From Spirulina sp. CS-785/01 (GTDB lineage: Bacteria; Cyanobacteriota; Cyanobacteriia; Cyanobacteriales; Spirulinaceae): 37,095 bases of DNA. The DNA lies in contig NZ_JAQMSD010000291.1 of NCBI RefSeq assembly GCF_028330525.1, forward strand, positions 1 through 37,095, given 5' to 3'. Of this stretch, positions 1 through 7,151 are shown in pieces. A program made the translations under genes and the position numbers. Numbering within the stretch: position 1 is the stretch's first letter; each line of letters starts with the position of its first letter. The notes below the pieces were generated by a model. That model was given only the letters and a program-made list of their open reading frames with translations. It was not told the DNA's origin and ran no database searches.

Positions 1-283
1 CTTGGACTAGATAAAATTGTCCGTCTGCTTCAAAATAGGCGTAGAGGGTGGGAATTTGGGGGTGATGTTCCCCTAATTCTTCTAGGATAGCGGCTTCTCT
101 GGCGAAGCGATCGCAGACTAACTGATACACTTGAGGATCAGAGGTGATAGGTTTGAGTAATTTGACCACACACCGACGATGAGATGGCATTTGGGTATCT
201 TCTGCTAAAAAGGTCTCGCCAAAGCCACCACGTCCCAGAGAGCGTATAATATGATAGCGATCGTTTAACAGGGTTGAGGTCAT
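1..283 (-). CDS. Ser/Thr protein kinase, N-terminal part (cut by window edge)
   Basis: Reading the minus strand from an ATG at 283 gives about 94 residues that start MTSTLLNDRYHI and run off the window. They form the N-lobe of a Hanks-type kinase: glycine loop LGRGGFGETF, the lysine strand (CVVKLLKP) and the alpha-C region (REAAILEELG). The piece aligns almost residue for residue with the N-terminus of the kinase at 359-2074, so the two are tandem paralogues about 75 bp apart in the same direction. This copy keeps the full GxGxxG loop, unlike its neighbour. The family phosphorylates Ser/Thr in proteins, usually from a membrane-anchored cytoplasmic domain. The C-lobe and any sensor part lie outside the window. 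Confidence 0.9.
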   Translation of the reverse strand, partial: MTSTLLNDRYHIIRSLGRGGFGETFLAEDTQMPSHRRCVVKLLKPITSDPQVYQLVCDRFAREAAILEELGEHHPQIPTLYAYFEADGQFYLVQ

Positions 284-358
284 TTTTCTCTGTTCTTGAA
301 AAGTCATTAAAGTTCAGTCTTGAGTCTCTATTATGTATGCTAAATCACACTGATCTAT

Positions 359-2074
359 CTAAGGTAAACCAATTTTTGCCCAAACTACAGTATAGGTAGA
401 AGAAACTGTGGAATCGATGAAGGTTTCTATATCTAATATAATAACTTTTTGTCTTTTGAATAAAACTCCTTTCTTGGAAGCTAAATCATATTGTGGAGGT
501 TGAGGATAGAATTCTCTATAATTTACATTATTAATAATTTGTACCTCTTGGCCAATTTGAGGGATAACTGAAGGGGTAATCGTAACGGGTTGAGAAGTGT
601 TAAATAAACGGTTGCCAACAGCTACTGAAGTATTATTCACAGCACCAATTCTTATCCATCCAATGGGAGCAGGGAGAGCAGAAGTAGGAGATGGAGAAGG
701 GGTTGAAGTCAATGTATTGTTACTTTCAGACCTATTACTGTTCACATTATTATTCGTGTAAGTCTGAGAGGATTGAGGGGAGATAGATGCAGAGGGTGTG
801 GAAGGATTGGGATTAGATGCAGTTTGCTGGTTTTGTGTATTATTAGGACTGTTGCTGGAATCGGTGTCTTTCTCCGTTGATTCTGTCGCTTCTGCGGTGG
901 CCGAGGTGGGGGTGGAAGGATTGGGGTTAGATGCAGTTTGCTGGTTTTGTGTATTATTAGCACTGTTGCTGGAATCGGGGTCTGTCTCCGTTGACTTTGT
1001 TGCTTCTGTGGTGGTTGAGGTGTTGTCAGACTCTCCAGAAGACGACACCATGAGAGGACGGACTAACACCACTGCACCTAAGACAAAAATGCCGACTACA
1101 CTTCCGGTAATAATGGCTTTTTGCCAGTCGGGTAAAGGGGGTTTGGGAGGAGGAGGAGAGGGGTTAGACGCAACTACGGTAGGGGATTGAGTAGAGGGAC
1201 CAGAAACCGTGGTTTCTGGGACTGGGAGAGGTTGGGTGGGTTGAGAGGATGCTCCGGGTTGTAACGCAGTGAGCATTTCTTTTGCGGTGGAAAAGCGATC
1301 GCGGGGATGAGATTGAATGGCTTGGTCTAGAATATTCGCTAAGGTGGGACTTACCGTAGGAGCATCAGGCCGCCAAGTAATCTCCCCAGTTGCGGGATCA
1401 CTTTGTAATTCTTGGGGGGGTTTACGAGTGAGGAGATAAATCATTGTCATCCCCAAACTATAGATATCACTCCCATAAACCGGACGGCCTGCAGACTGTT
1501 CACTGGGCATAAATCCAGGGGTGCCAATGACGATAGAATGGTTACTATTTCCCGATACTGTCATAATTGTTCCCATTGCTTCTTTCACTGCACCTAAGTC
1601 AATGAGAACGGGTTTATGATCGCTATGGCGAACAATGATATTATCCGGTTTAATATCCCGGTGAATAATATGCTTGCTGTGCATATAGTCCAACACGGGT
1701 AAAATGCCAGTTAGCACTTCTCGCACGGAACTTTCACTTACAGTCCCCTGTTGCTGTAAAAACTCCGTTAATGTGACCCCTTCCACCCATTCCTCTACTA
1801 AATAAAAGAGGCCCTCTTCTTCAAAATAGGCATAGAGTGCGGGGATTTGCGAGTGGCCTTGACCTAAATCTTCTAAAATAACGGCTTCTCGCTGAAATCG
1901 CTCTTGGACTAACTGATAACTTTGGGGATCATCGGTAATGGGTTTGAGTTGCTTGATGACGCAGCGACGACCGGACGGTAAATCACTGTCTTCAGCTAAA
2001 AACGTATTCCCAAATCCACCACTACTTAAAGGACGCAGGATGTGGTAACGGTTTTTTAAGACTTGAGGCATCAT
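359..2074 (-). CDS. Membrane-anchored Ser/Thr protein kinase with repetitive extracytoplasmic tail
   Basis: 571 residues. I chose the ATG at 2074 because an AGAGGA ribosome site lies 6 nt before it and it aligns with the start of the tandem paralogue; the frame opens further back at a GTG (2092). The kinase domain (about 1-270) has the lysine strand VIKQLKP, catalytic loop HRDIKPDN, DLG in place of DFG (common in cyanobacterial kinases) and GTPGFMPSEQ in the activation segment. The first glycine of the GxGxxG loop is Ser (LSSGGFG). After a Pro-rich linker comes one membrane segment (about 318-342), then a Ser/Thr/Asn-rich stretch containing a 38-residue tandem duplication, then a roughly 100-residue C-terminal domain with SH3-like character that I cannot assign firmly. 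The likely role is a cytoplasmic kinase controlled by an outer domain. The divergent FHA-ABC transporter at 2528 is a plausible partner. Confidence 0.9.
   Translation of the reverse strand: MMPQVLKNRYHILRPLSSGGFGNTFLAEDSDLPSGRRCVIKQLKPITDDPQSYQLVQERFQREAVILEDLGQGHSQIPALYAYFEEEGLFYLVEEWVEGVTLTEFLQQQGTVSESSVREVLTGILPVLDYMHSKHIIHRDIKPDNIIVRHSDHKPVLIDLGAVKEAMGTIMTVSGNSNHSIVIGTPGFMPSEQSAGRPVYGSDIYSLGMTMIYLLTRKPPQELQSDPATGEITWRPDAPTVSPTLANILDQAIQSHPRDRFSTAKEMLTALQPGASSQPTQPLPVPETTVSGPSTQSPTVVASNPSPPPPKPPLPDWQKAIITGSVVGIFVLGAVVLVRPLMVSSSGESDNTSTTTEATKSTETDPDSSNSANNTQNQQTASNPNPSTPTSATAEATESTEKDTDSSNSPNNTQNQQTASNPNPSTPSASISPQSSQTYTNNNVNSNRSESNNTLTSTPSPSPTSALPAPIGWIRIGAVNNTSVAVGNRLFNTSQPVTITPSVIPQIGQEVQIINNVNYREFYPQPPQYDLASKKGVLFKRQKVIILDIETFIDSTVSSTYTVVWAKIGLP
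798..1025 (-). repeat. 114-bp tandem duplication inside the kinase gene
   Basis: Two adjacent copies start near 801 and 915, a 114-bp period equal to 38 codons. They encode the Ser/Thr/Asn-rich linker with the shared core NNTQNQQTASNPNPSTP. The copies differ at few positions, so the duplication is recent and keeps frame. It lies just outside the membrane segment of the kinase. Confidence 0.85.
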
Positions 2075-2092
2075 GATCATTCCTCTGGACAC

Positions 2093-2527
2093 GATGAGCA
2101 GGTTTTGCGGGGATTGACAGAAGTTACTCCTATTTTAAGTTCCCAAGAGGAGTCTCGCTTCTCTTTTAGTTTAAGCGAAAAGAGTGGGCTGCGATCGCGT
2201 TATTTTCTCAAAATATTATATTTTTTTAACTTTTAGTTTCCAAAACCAATAACCCCTATAATACTCAGAAAAATTAATGGCTTTTTACGCAAATTTTCAC
2301 AAAAATTAACAAATATTAGCATAGTATAAATGAACTAATTTAGCCCTCCTCCCAAGTCCCAATTCCCTTCACTGTCGAAAACTGTCTAAAATAAACCTAA
2401 ATTGATGAGATAAACCGTTAAAGTTCTGCTATTTTAAAACAAAATAAACAATATCCCCTAAACCTGAAACTCGTTCCCTATTTAACAAACCTCCCACTCA
2501 GTTGAGTTAACTTGCGACAATTTAATT
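2093..2527. other. Divergent intergenic region, kinase / FHA-ABC transporter
   Basis: 435 bp with no gene. It is AT-rich and has one HIP1-like GCGATCGC near 2191. A TATAAA at 2325-2330 faces the transporter but has no good -35 at the usual distance. Both divergent genes must be promoted from here. I see no clear operator or terminator. Confidence 0.6.
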
Positions 2528-4909
2528 ATGACTTCTGCTACCCGTCAACGCACTAAATTTGGAGGAAACCCGCAAATTGTCCTCAATAACCAAGGACAAA
2601 CATTATCTCCTCTAACTCTCACCCAAGACCGACATATTTTAGGCCGTGATCCCCAAAAAGCAGATTTAGTTGTTCCGATGGATTGGACTGTGGTGTCTGG
2701 GTGTCATGCGGTCTTACAACGACAGGGAGAAGACTATTTTATCTTTGATGGGAATGGACAACAACCGAGTAAAAATGGACTCTTTATTAATCATACCCGA
2801 ATCACTCCCACAGAAGGGTATTATTTACGAGATGGATGTGAGTTACAAATTGGACAAAATCCCCAAAATTTAATTAGTTTAACCTATCATGGGTCGAGTT
2901 TAGGTGAACCCGCAACTCAACCGCTACAACAGTCTATTTCCCTGCAAAATCGCTCAGTTTTATTAGGTCGTGATCTTGATGCTGATTTTATTTTAGATGC
3001 TCCCACAGTGTCCCGTCGTCACGCGGTAATTGATACCAACCAATCGGGACATTATATTGTACAAGATTATAGTACCAATGGGGTTTTTGTCAATGGTCAA
3101 CGGGTCAATGGGTTATCCCTCCTCTCTCCAGGGGCAACAGTGCGCATTGGTCCGTTTTTATTATTATTACAAGGAGATCAGTTAGTTTTAGTTGATAAAG
3201 GGAATCGAATTCGCTTAGACGCTTATCATTTAGTGCGAGAAGTGAAAGGAAAAAAAGGGAAAAAAATCCGGATTTTAGATAATATTTCTTTACCCTTTGA
3301 ACCCGGTCAGTTAGTCGCATTAGTAGGGGGAAGTGGTGCAGGAAAATCTACCCTGATGCGAACTTTATTGGGGGTTGATCCAACCACAGGGGGAAATGTC
3401 TTTTTAAATGGGGAAAATTTACGCAAGAATTTTAATATTTATCGCACGCAAATTGGTTATGTCCCCCAAGATGATATTATTCACCGCAATTTACAGGTAG
3501 AGGAGGTTTTAAACTATGCAGCACAATTGCGACTCCCTCCCGATACCGATTTAGATGCGGTAATTACTCAAACCTTGAAAGAGATTGAAATGTCCCATAA
3601 ACGGGATACTTTAGTGAAAGATTTAAGTGGGGGACAACGAAAACGGGTGAGTATTGGGGTGGAATTATTAGCTGATCCGAAACTCTTTTTCCTCGATGAA
3701 CCCACATCGGGACTTGATCCGGGATTGGATAAAAAGATGATGGAATTGTTGCGGAAATTGGCCGATTTGGGACGGACTATTATTGTCGTGACTCACGCAA
3801 CCAGTAATATTCGACTCTGCGATCGCATCGTATTTATGGGCCTCGGTGGTCGTCTCTGCTACTTCGGCCAACCCCAAGAAGCAATGCAATTCTTTAAAAC
3901 CAGAGACTTCCCCGACATCTACAACCGTCTCGAAAACGAAGAAAACGTCCTGCAAGAATCCCAACGCTATCTCAACTCCGACTACTACGATCGCTACATT
4001 AACACCCATCTCAGCGACGAAAGCCAACCCATCACCGGAAACATCCCCCAACAAATCAAGCGATCGCCCTTTCAACAACTCTTACTCCTCACCCAACGTT
4101 ACCTCAAACTCCTCCTCAGAGACCCCGTAAACCTCAGTTTAGCCCTCCTCACTGCACCCGTGGGCATTATCCTCATCACCCTCGCATTAGGCGATAAAAC
4201 CCCCTTAATCGTTGGCTCAGAAGACGACCCCACCCTGGCCCCCTTAGCATTACGAGTCCTCTTTGTGTTCACCTGTGCGGCCCTATGGGTGGGGTTGTCC
4301 AGTTCCCTGCAAGAAATCGTCAAAGAGGCCGCCATTTATCAACGGGAACGGTTAGTCAACCTACGACTATTCGCCTATTTAGGGTCAAAAATCAAAGTCC
4401 TGGGAGGACTGGCCCTAGCACAGACAATATTAATGGCGATCGCCATCTTAATCGGCTTCCAAAACCCCACCCCCAACCTCATCTCCTGGCCCCTCGGACT
4501 CAGCATCACCACCTTTCTCACCCTCTTTGCCTGTATTAACCTAGGATTAATGATTTCCGCATTAGTCAAAAACAGTTCCCAGGCCAACAGTGCCTTACCC
4601 TTACTCCTCCTCCCACAAATCATCTTCTCCGGAGTCCTCTTTAAAATGGAAGGCATCGGTCAATATCTCTCCTGGTTAATGCTCAGTCGTTGGTCAGTAG
4701 GGGGGTATGGGTCATTAGTCGATGTCAACAGCATGGTCCCGGACCCCACCACCCTCCCCGACGGCAGCACCGTCCCCCAACCCTTTGAACCCACTCCCGT
4801 CTATGACCCCACCTGGGAAAACTTGAGCTTAAATTGGGCAATCTTAATCCTGCATTCTGTCATTTATTTTGCCGTAACTTGGTGGGTCCAAAAGCGCAAA
4901 GATGTTTAA
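2528..4909 (+). CDS. ABCG-like ABC transporter with two N-terminal FHA domains
   Basis: 793 residues. FHA domain 1 (about 35-115) has GR, VVSGCH and NG positions; FHA domain 2 (about 143-215) has GRD, VSRRH and STNG. FHA domains bind phosphothreonine. An ATP-binding cassette follows (about 225-470): Walker A GGSGAGKST at 267-275, signature LSGGQ at 366-370, Walker B LFFLDEP ending near 392, and H-loop His 423. The C-terminal third is an ABC2-type membrane domain with about six hydrophobic segments. The nucleotide-binding-then-membrane order is that of ABCG half-transporters, which dimerise. The substrate is unknown. Two Ser/Thr kinases are encoded divergently next door, so regulation through phospho-Thr binding is a reasonable inference. 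Start ATG at 2528; no strong Shine-Dalgarno. Confidence 0.92.
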   Translation: MTSATRQRTKFGGNPQIVLNNQGQTLSPLTLTQDRHILGRDPQKADLVVPMDWTVVSGCHAVLQRQGEDYFIFDGNGQQPSKNGLFINHTRITPTEGYYLRDGCELQIGQNPQNLISLTYHGSSLGEPATQPLQQSISLQNRSVLLGRDLDADFILDAPTVSRRHAVIDTNQSGHYIVQDYSTNGVFVNGQRVNGLSLLSPGATVRIGPFLLLLQGDQLVLVDKGNRIRLDAYHLVREVKGKKGKKIRILDNISLPFEPGQLVALVGGSGAGKSTLMRTLLGVDPTTGGNVFLNGENLRKNFNIYRTQIGYVPQDDIIHRNLQVEEVLNYAAQLRLPPDTDLDAVITQTLKEIEMSHKRDTLVKDLSGGQRKRVSIGVELLADPKLFFLDEPTSGLDPGLDKKMMELLRKLADLGRTIIVVTHATSNIRLCDRIVFMGLGGRLCYFGQPQEAMQFFKTRDFPDIYNRLENEENVLQESQRYLNSDYYDRYINTHLSDESQPITGNIPQQIKRSPFQQLLLLTQRYLKLLLRDPVNLSLALLTAPVGIILITLALGDKTPLIVGSEDDPTLAPLALRVLFVFTCAALWVGLSSSLQEIVKEAAIYQRERLVNLRLFAYLGSKIKVLGGLALAQTILMAIAILIGFQNPTPNLISWPLGLSITTFLTLFACINLGLMISALVKNSSQANSALPLLLLPQIIFSGVLFKMEGIGQYLSWLMLSRWSVGGYGSLVDVNSMVPDPTTLPDGSTVPQPFEPTPVYDPTWENLSLNWAILILHSVIYFAVTWWVQKRKDV

Positions 4910-4913
4910 TCTG

Positions 4914-4930
4914 AACCACAAAGACACAAA
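4914..4930 (+). repeat. CACAAAGACACAAA dispersed intergenic repeat
   Basis: AACCACAAAGACACAAA just after the transporter stop codon. The same word occurs at 24790-24807 and inverted at 25111-25128, so it is a dispersed repeat in this genome. Confidence 0.7.
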
Positions 4931-5118
4931 AAACACAAAAAATACGAAGATTATTTTTTATTTTAGTCTGCGATCGCAGTTAAAGTTCTTAGACTTTCGT
5001 TGAGTATTTTTAAGCCACCCCTTGTCACCCATCCCCCATCCCGAAAGTTAAACAAATTTGAGATTTCCTGACTCTCCCTCAACGAAAAGGCTAAATTAGG
5101 AAAAAAGCCAAGAGACCT

Positions 5119-5727
5119 ATGAGCAACACAGCAAACCCAGACTTCGGAGCATTCTTTTCCCCCACCCCCACCCAAGACACCGACTTGCTGCAACAACTTC
5201 CCTTTCTCCCCGGACTGCAAGAACTCCTACTCCTGCGTCAAGTGCATGGGTTAGAACACGCAACCGTCTGGATCCTCGATGAAATGAGCAAAACCCAAAA
5301 CCGTCCCACCGACAGCGACTTACTAGGGGGACTCTCCACCGAACAAGGATTTTATCTCTACGGAGAAGTGAACCCCCTGCACCTCCAAAAAGCCGTCCCA
5401 GAAGCCCTCCAACGTCTGCAAAATGGAGAATGGAACTTAGCCCTCCACCCCCGCTGCGGCACTAATATGTCAGTTGCTCTCCTCCTCACCACCGGGTTAG
5501 CCTTGGGGACATCCTTCCTTCTCCCCCGGACCCCCTTTGAACAACTCCTCGGTATTGGACTGGCCGGGTTTATGGCCAATCAACTAGCCCCAGATATGGG
5601 AAACTTAACCCAACGCTTTATCACCACCGCTATCCCCTATAATGTCGCCATCCAGAAAATCAGCCGCACGACAGATTTTTGGGGACGACCCGCTTCTTTT
5701 ATCCAAGTCTCTTGGCACGAAGGGTAG
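5119..5727 (+). CDS. DUF6391-like cyanobacterial protein
   Basis: 202 residues. The central region has a conserved look: LLLLRQVHGLEHATVW (about 36-51), GLSTEQGFYLYG (about 73-84), and GEWNLALHPRCGTN (about 103-116). This pattern matches my recollection of the cyanobacterial DUF6391 family; no function is known. Residues about 117-160 hold two moderately hydrophobic stretches, so a membrane association is likely. The His and Cys residues in QVHGLEH and HPRCGTN could be functional but I cannot show it. It lies 209 bp after the ABC transporter and about 100 bp before psaE; psaE appears to have its own promoter. Confidence 0.65.
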   Translation: MSNTANPDFGAFFSPTPTQDTDLLQQLPFLPGLQELLLLRQVHGLEHATVWILDEMSKTQNRPTDSDLLGGLSTEQGFYLYGEVNPLHLQKAVPEALQRLQNGEWNLALHPRCGTNMSVALLLTTGLALGTSFLLPRTPFEQLLGIGLAGFMANQLAPDMGNLTQRFITTAIPYNVAIQKISRTTDFWGRPASFIQVSWHEG

Positions 5728-5763
5728 TTTTGTCTTAATAAAACTTAAAACCAAATGAGGGTC

Positions 5764-5769
5764 TATAAT
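5764..5769 (+). promoter_or_regulatory. Candidate -10 element of psaE
   Basis: A perfect TATAAT lies about 55 bp before the psaE ATG. There is no good -35; instead the near-repeat CTTAATA / CTTAAAA (5734-5750) sits upstream at a period of 10. In cyanobacteria, psa promoters often depend on RpaB sites rather than a -35, but these words match that motif poorly. Confidence 0.5.
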
Positions 5770-5824
5770 CGCCTCAAGATAGTACGCTTTGATCTAGATA
5801 TCATACAAACAAGGAAAGGGTTTT

Positions 5825-6034
5825 ATGGTTAACCGCAAAGACAAAGTGAGAATTCTGCGTAAAGAGTCCTACTGGTATCAGGATGTCGGAACAGTTGCGA
5901 CTGTAGATAAAAGTGGCATCATCTATCCCGTTATCGTCCGCTTTGATAAAGTCAACTATTCCGGAGTCAGTACCAACAACTTTGGTGAGCATGAACTCGA
6001 AGTGGTCGAGGCCGCTCCCAGCAAGAAAAAATAA
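5825..6034 (+). CDS. psaE: Photosystem I reaction centre subunit IV (PsaE)
   Basis: 69 residues, the usual length of cyanobacterial PsaE. The sequence carries the family core [19 protein letters not shown] and [15 protein letters not shown], ending in a Lys-rich tail. PsaE is a small SH3-fold protein on the stromal face of photosystem I. It helps dock ferredoxin/flavodoxin and supports cyclic electron flow. The start is an ATG with a strong AAGGAAAGG ribosome site 5 nt upstream, fitting high expression. mutM follows after 26 bp on the same strand, so the two may be co-transcribed. Confidence 0.98.
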   Translation: MVNRKDKVRILRKESYWYQDVGTVATVDKSGIIYPVIVRFDKVNYSGVSTNNFGEHELEVVEAAPSKKK

Positions 6035-6060
6035 GACTCTGATTCAGTAAATCGGTAAAC

Positions 6061-6900
6061 GTGCCGGAATTACCAGAAGTCGAAACAGTGTGCCGAGGAT
6101 TAAATCAATTAACTCGGCATTCTCTTATCCAGGGTGGGGAAGTGTTGCTCGAACGCACACTGGCCTACCCTGGTTCTGTGTCTGCGTTTCTAGCAGGAGT
6201 AACAGGAAAATCTATTGCTGCATGGCACAGACGAGGCAAGTATTTATTAGCGCAGTTATCTCCTGGGGGATGGTTGGGGGTACACTTGCGGATGACAGGA
6301 CAGTTAGCATGGGTTGAACCGGAACACCCCCTCTCGAAGCATACCCGCCTCCGATTGTTTTTAGAGACAGGAGAATTACGGTTTGTGGATATTCGCACCT
6401 TTGGCAAAGTGTGGTATGTGCCACCAGAGCAGGACGTTGAAGCTATTATTACTGGGTTACAAGGGTTAGGGGTTGAACCTTTGAGTGAGGAGTTTACGGT
6501 GGACTATTTGGGGGCAAAATTGGGGAAAACGCGACGGGTGTTAAAAACGGCTTTGTTAGATCAGGCAGTGGTGGCCGGGTTGGGAAATATTTACGCAGAT
6601 GAGGCTCTGTTCGCCTCTCAGTTGCCTCCCGATCAAATTGCGATGAATTTATCCTCCGCAGAGATTAAGCGGCTACATGGGGCAATTATCGCGGTTTTAG
6701 AGCAAGCTATTGGGAAGGGGGGAACAACGTTTAGTGATTTTCTCGACTTATTGGGAGTGCCGGGGAATTATGGGGATGCGGCCACGGTTTATGGCCGGAC
6801 AGGACAACCTTGCCGGGTGTGTGGGACGGCCATCCAACGGCGGAAAATTGCCGGGCGATCGGCCCATTTTTGTCCCCAGTGTCAGATCAGTAATCAGTAA
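6061..6900 (+). CDS. mutM: Formamidopyrimidine-DNA glycosylase (Fpg/MutM)
   Basis: 279 residues from a GTG start at 6061. The start is fixed by the family N-terminus PELPEVETV, whose Pro (after Met removal) is the Schiff-base nucleophile and the next Glu the acid. The conserved Lys occurs in RRGKYLL (about 57-60). The C-terminal zinc finger is complete: CRVC and CPQC, about residues 252-275. The enzyme removes 8-oxoguanine and ring-opened purines and nicks the abasic site. It sits 26 bp behind psaE. Linking repair of oxidative damage to a photosystem gene makes sense under high light, but co-regulation is inferred. Confidence 0.97.
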   Translation: MPELPEVETVCRGLNQLTRHSLIQGGEVLLERTLAYPGSVSAFLAGVTGKSIAAWHRRGKYLLAQLSPGGWLGVHLRMTGQLAWVEPEHPLSKHTRLRLFLETGELRFVDIRTFGKVWYVPPEQDVEAIITGLQGLGVEPLSEEFTVDYLGAKLGKTRRVLKTALLDQAVVAGLGNIYADEALFASQLPPDQIAMNLSSAEIKRLHGAIIAVLEQAIGKGGTTFSDFLDLLGVPGNYGDAATVYGRTGQPCRVCGTAIQRRKIAGRSAHFCPQCQISNQ

Positions 6901-6901
6901 A

Positions 6902-6930
6902 AAAAGATTTGTTATATTTGCTGATCTTTT
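6902..6930 (+). terminator. Weak AT-rich hairpin after mutM
   Basis: AAAAGAT (6902-6908) pairs with ATCTTTT (6924-6930) directly after the mutM stop codon. The stem is AT-rich, so it would be at best a weak or bidirectional terminator. Confidence 0.3.
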
Positions 6931-7002
6931 AAATTACAATAGCAATATTATCTAGAAAATAATTTTCTTAAAAAACGGAGTAAGCATTTAGGTGATCCCC
7001 TT

Positions 7003-7045
7003 GTTCTTTTCCTACCTAGCCCCCTGAAAAAGGGAGGAAAAGAAC
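7003..7045. repeat. 11-bp perfect inverted repeat upstream of the CHAT exoprotein
   Basis: GTTCTTTTCCT (7003-7013) and AGGAAAAGAAC (7035-7045) are exact complements. An inner CCCT/AGGG stem (near 7022-7034) extends the pairing toward the loop. It lies about 105 bp before the next ATG. It could end mutM transcription or act as a leader or operator element; the sequence alone does not decide. Confidence 0.6.
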
Positions 7046-7151
7046 GGAAGCCCATTTTTAAGGATCATACACCGGGATTGTCTCGTCAAACTGAATACTT
7101 GAAAACGGGTGTTACCAACTTTCTATAAATAAAAATAATCCGGAGTTAATT

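Noticed and set aside
798-1190. 130-codon open frame on the plus strand in the kinase gene
   Set aside because: Shadow of the low-complexity linker and membrane segment; the minus-strand kinase is clearly the coding frame.
3668-4078. 136-codon open frame on the minus strand
   Set aside because: Antisense of the ABC transporter, whose domains and motifs are continuous across it.
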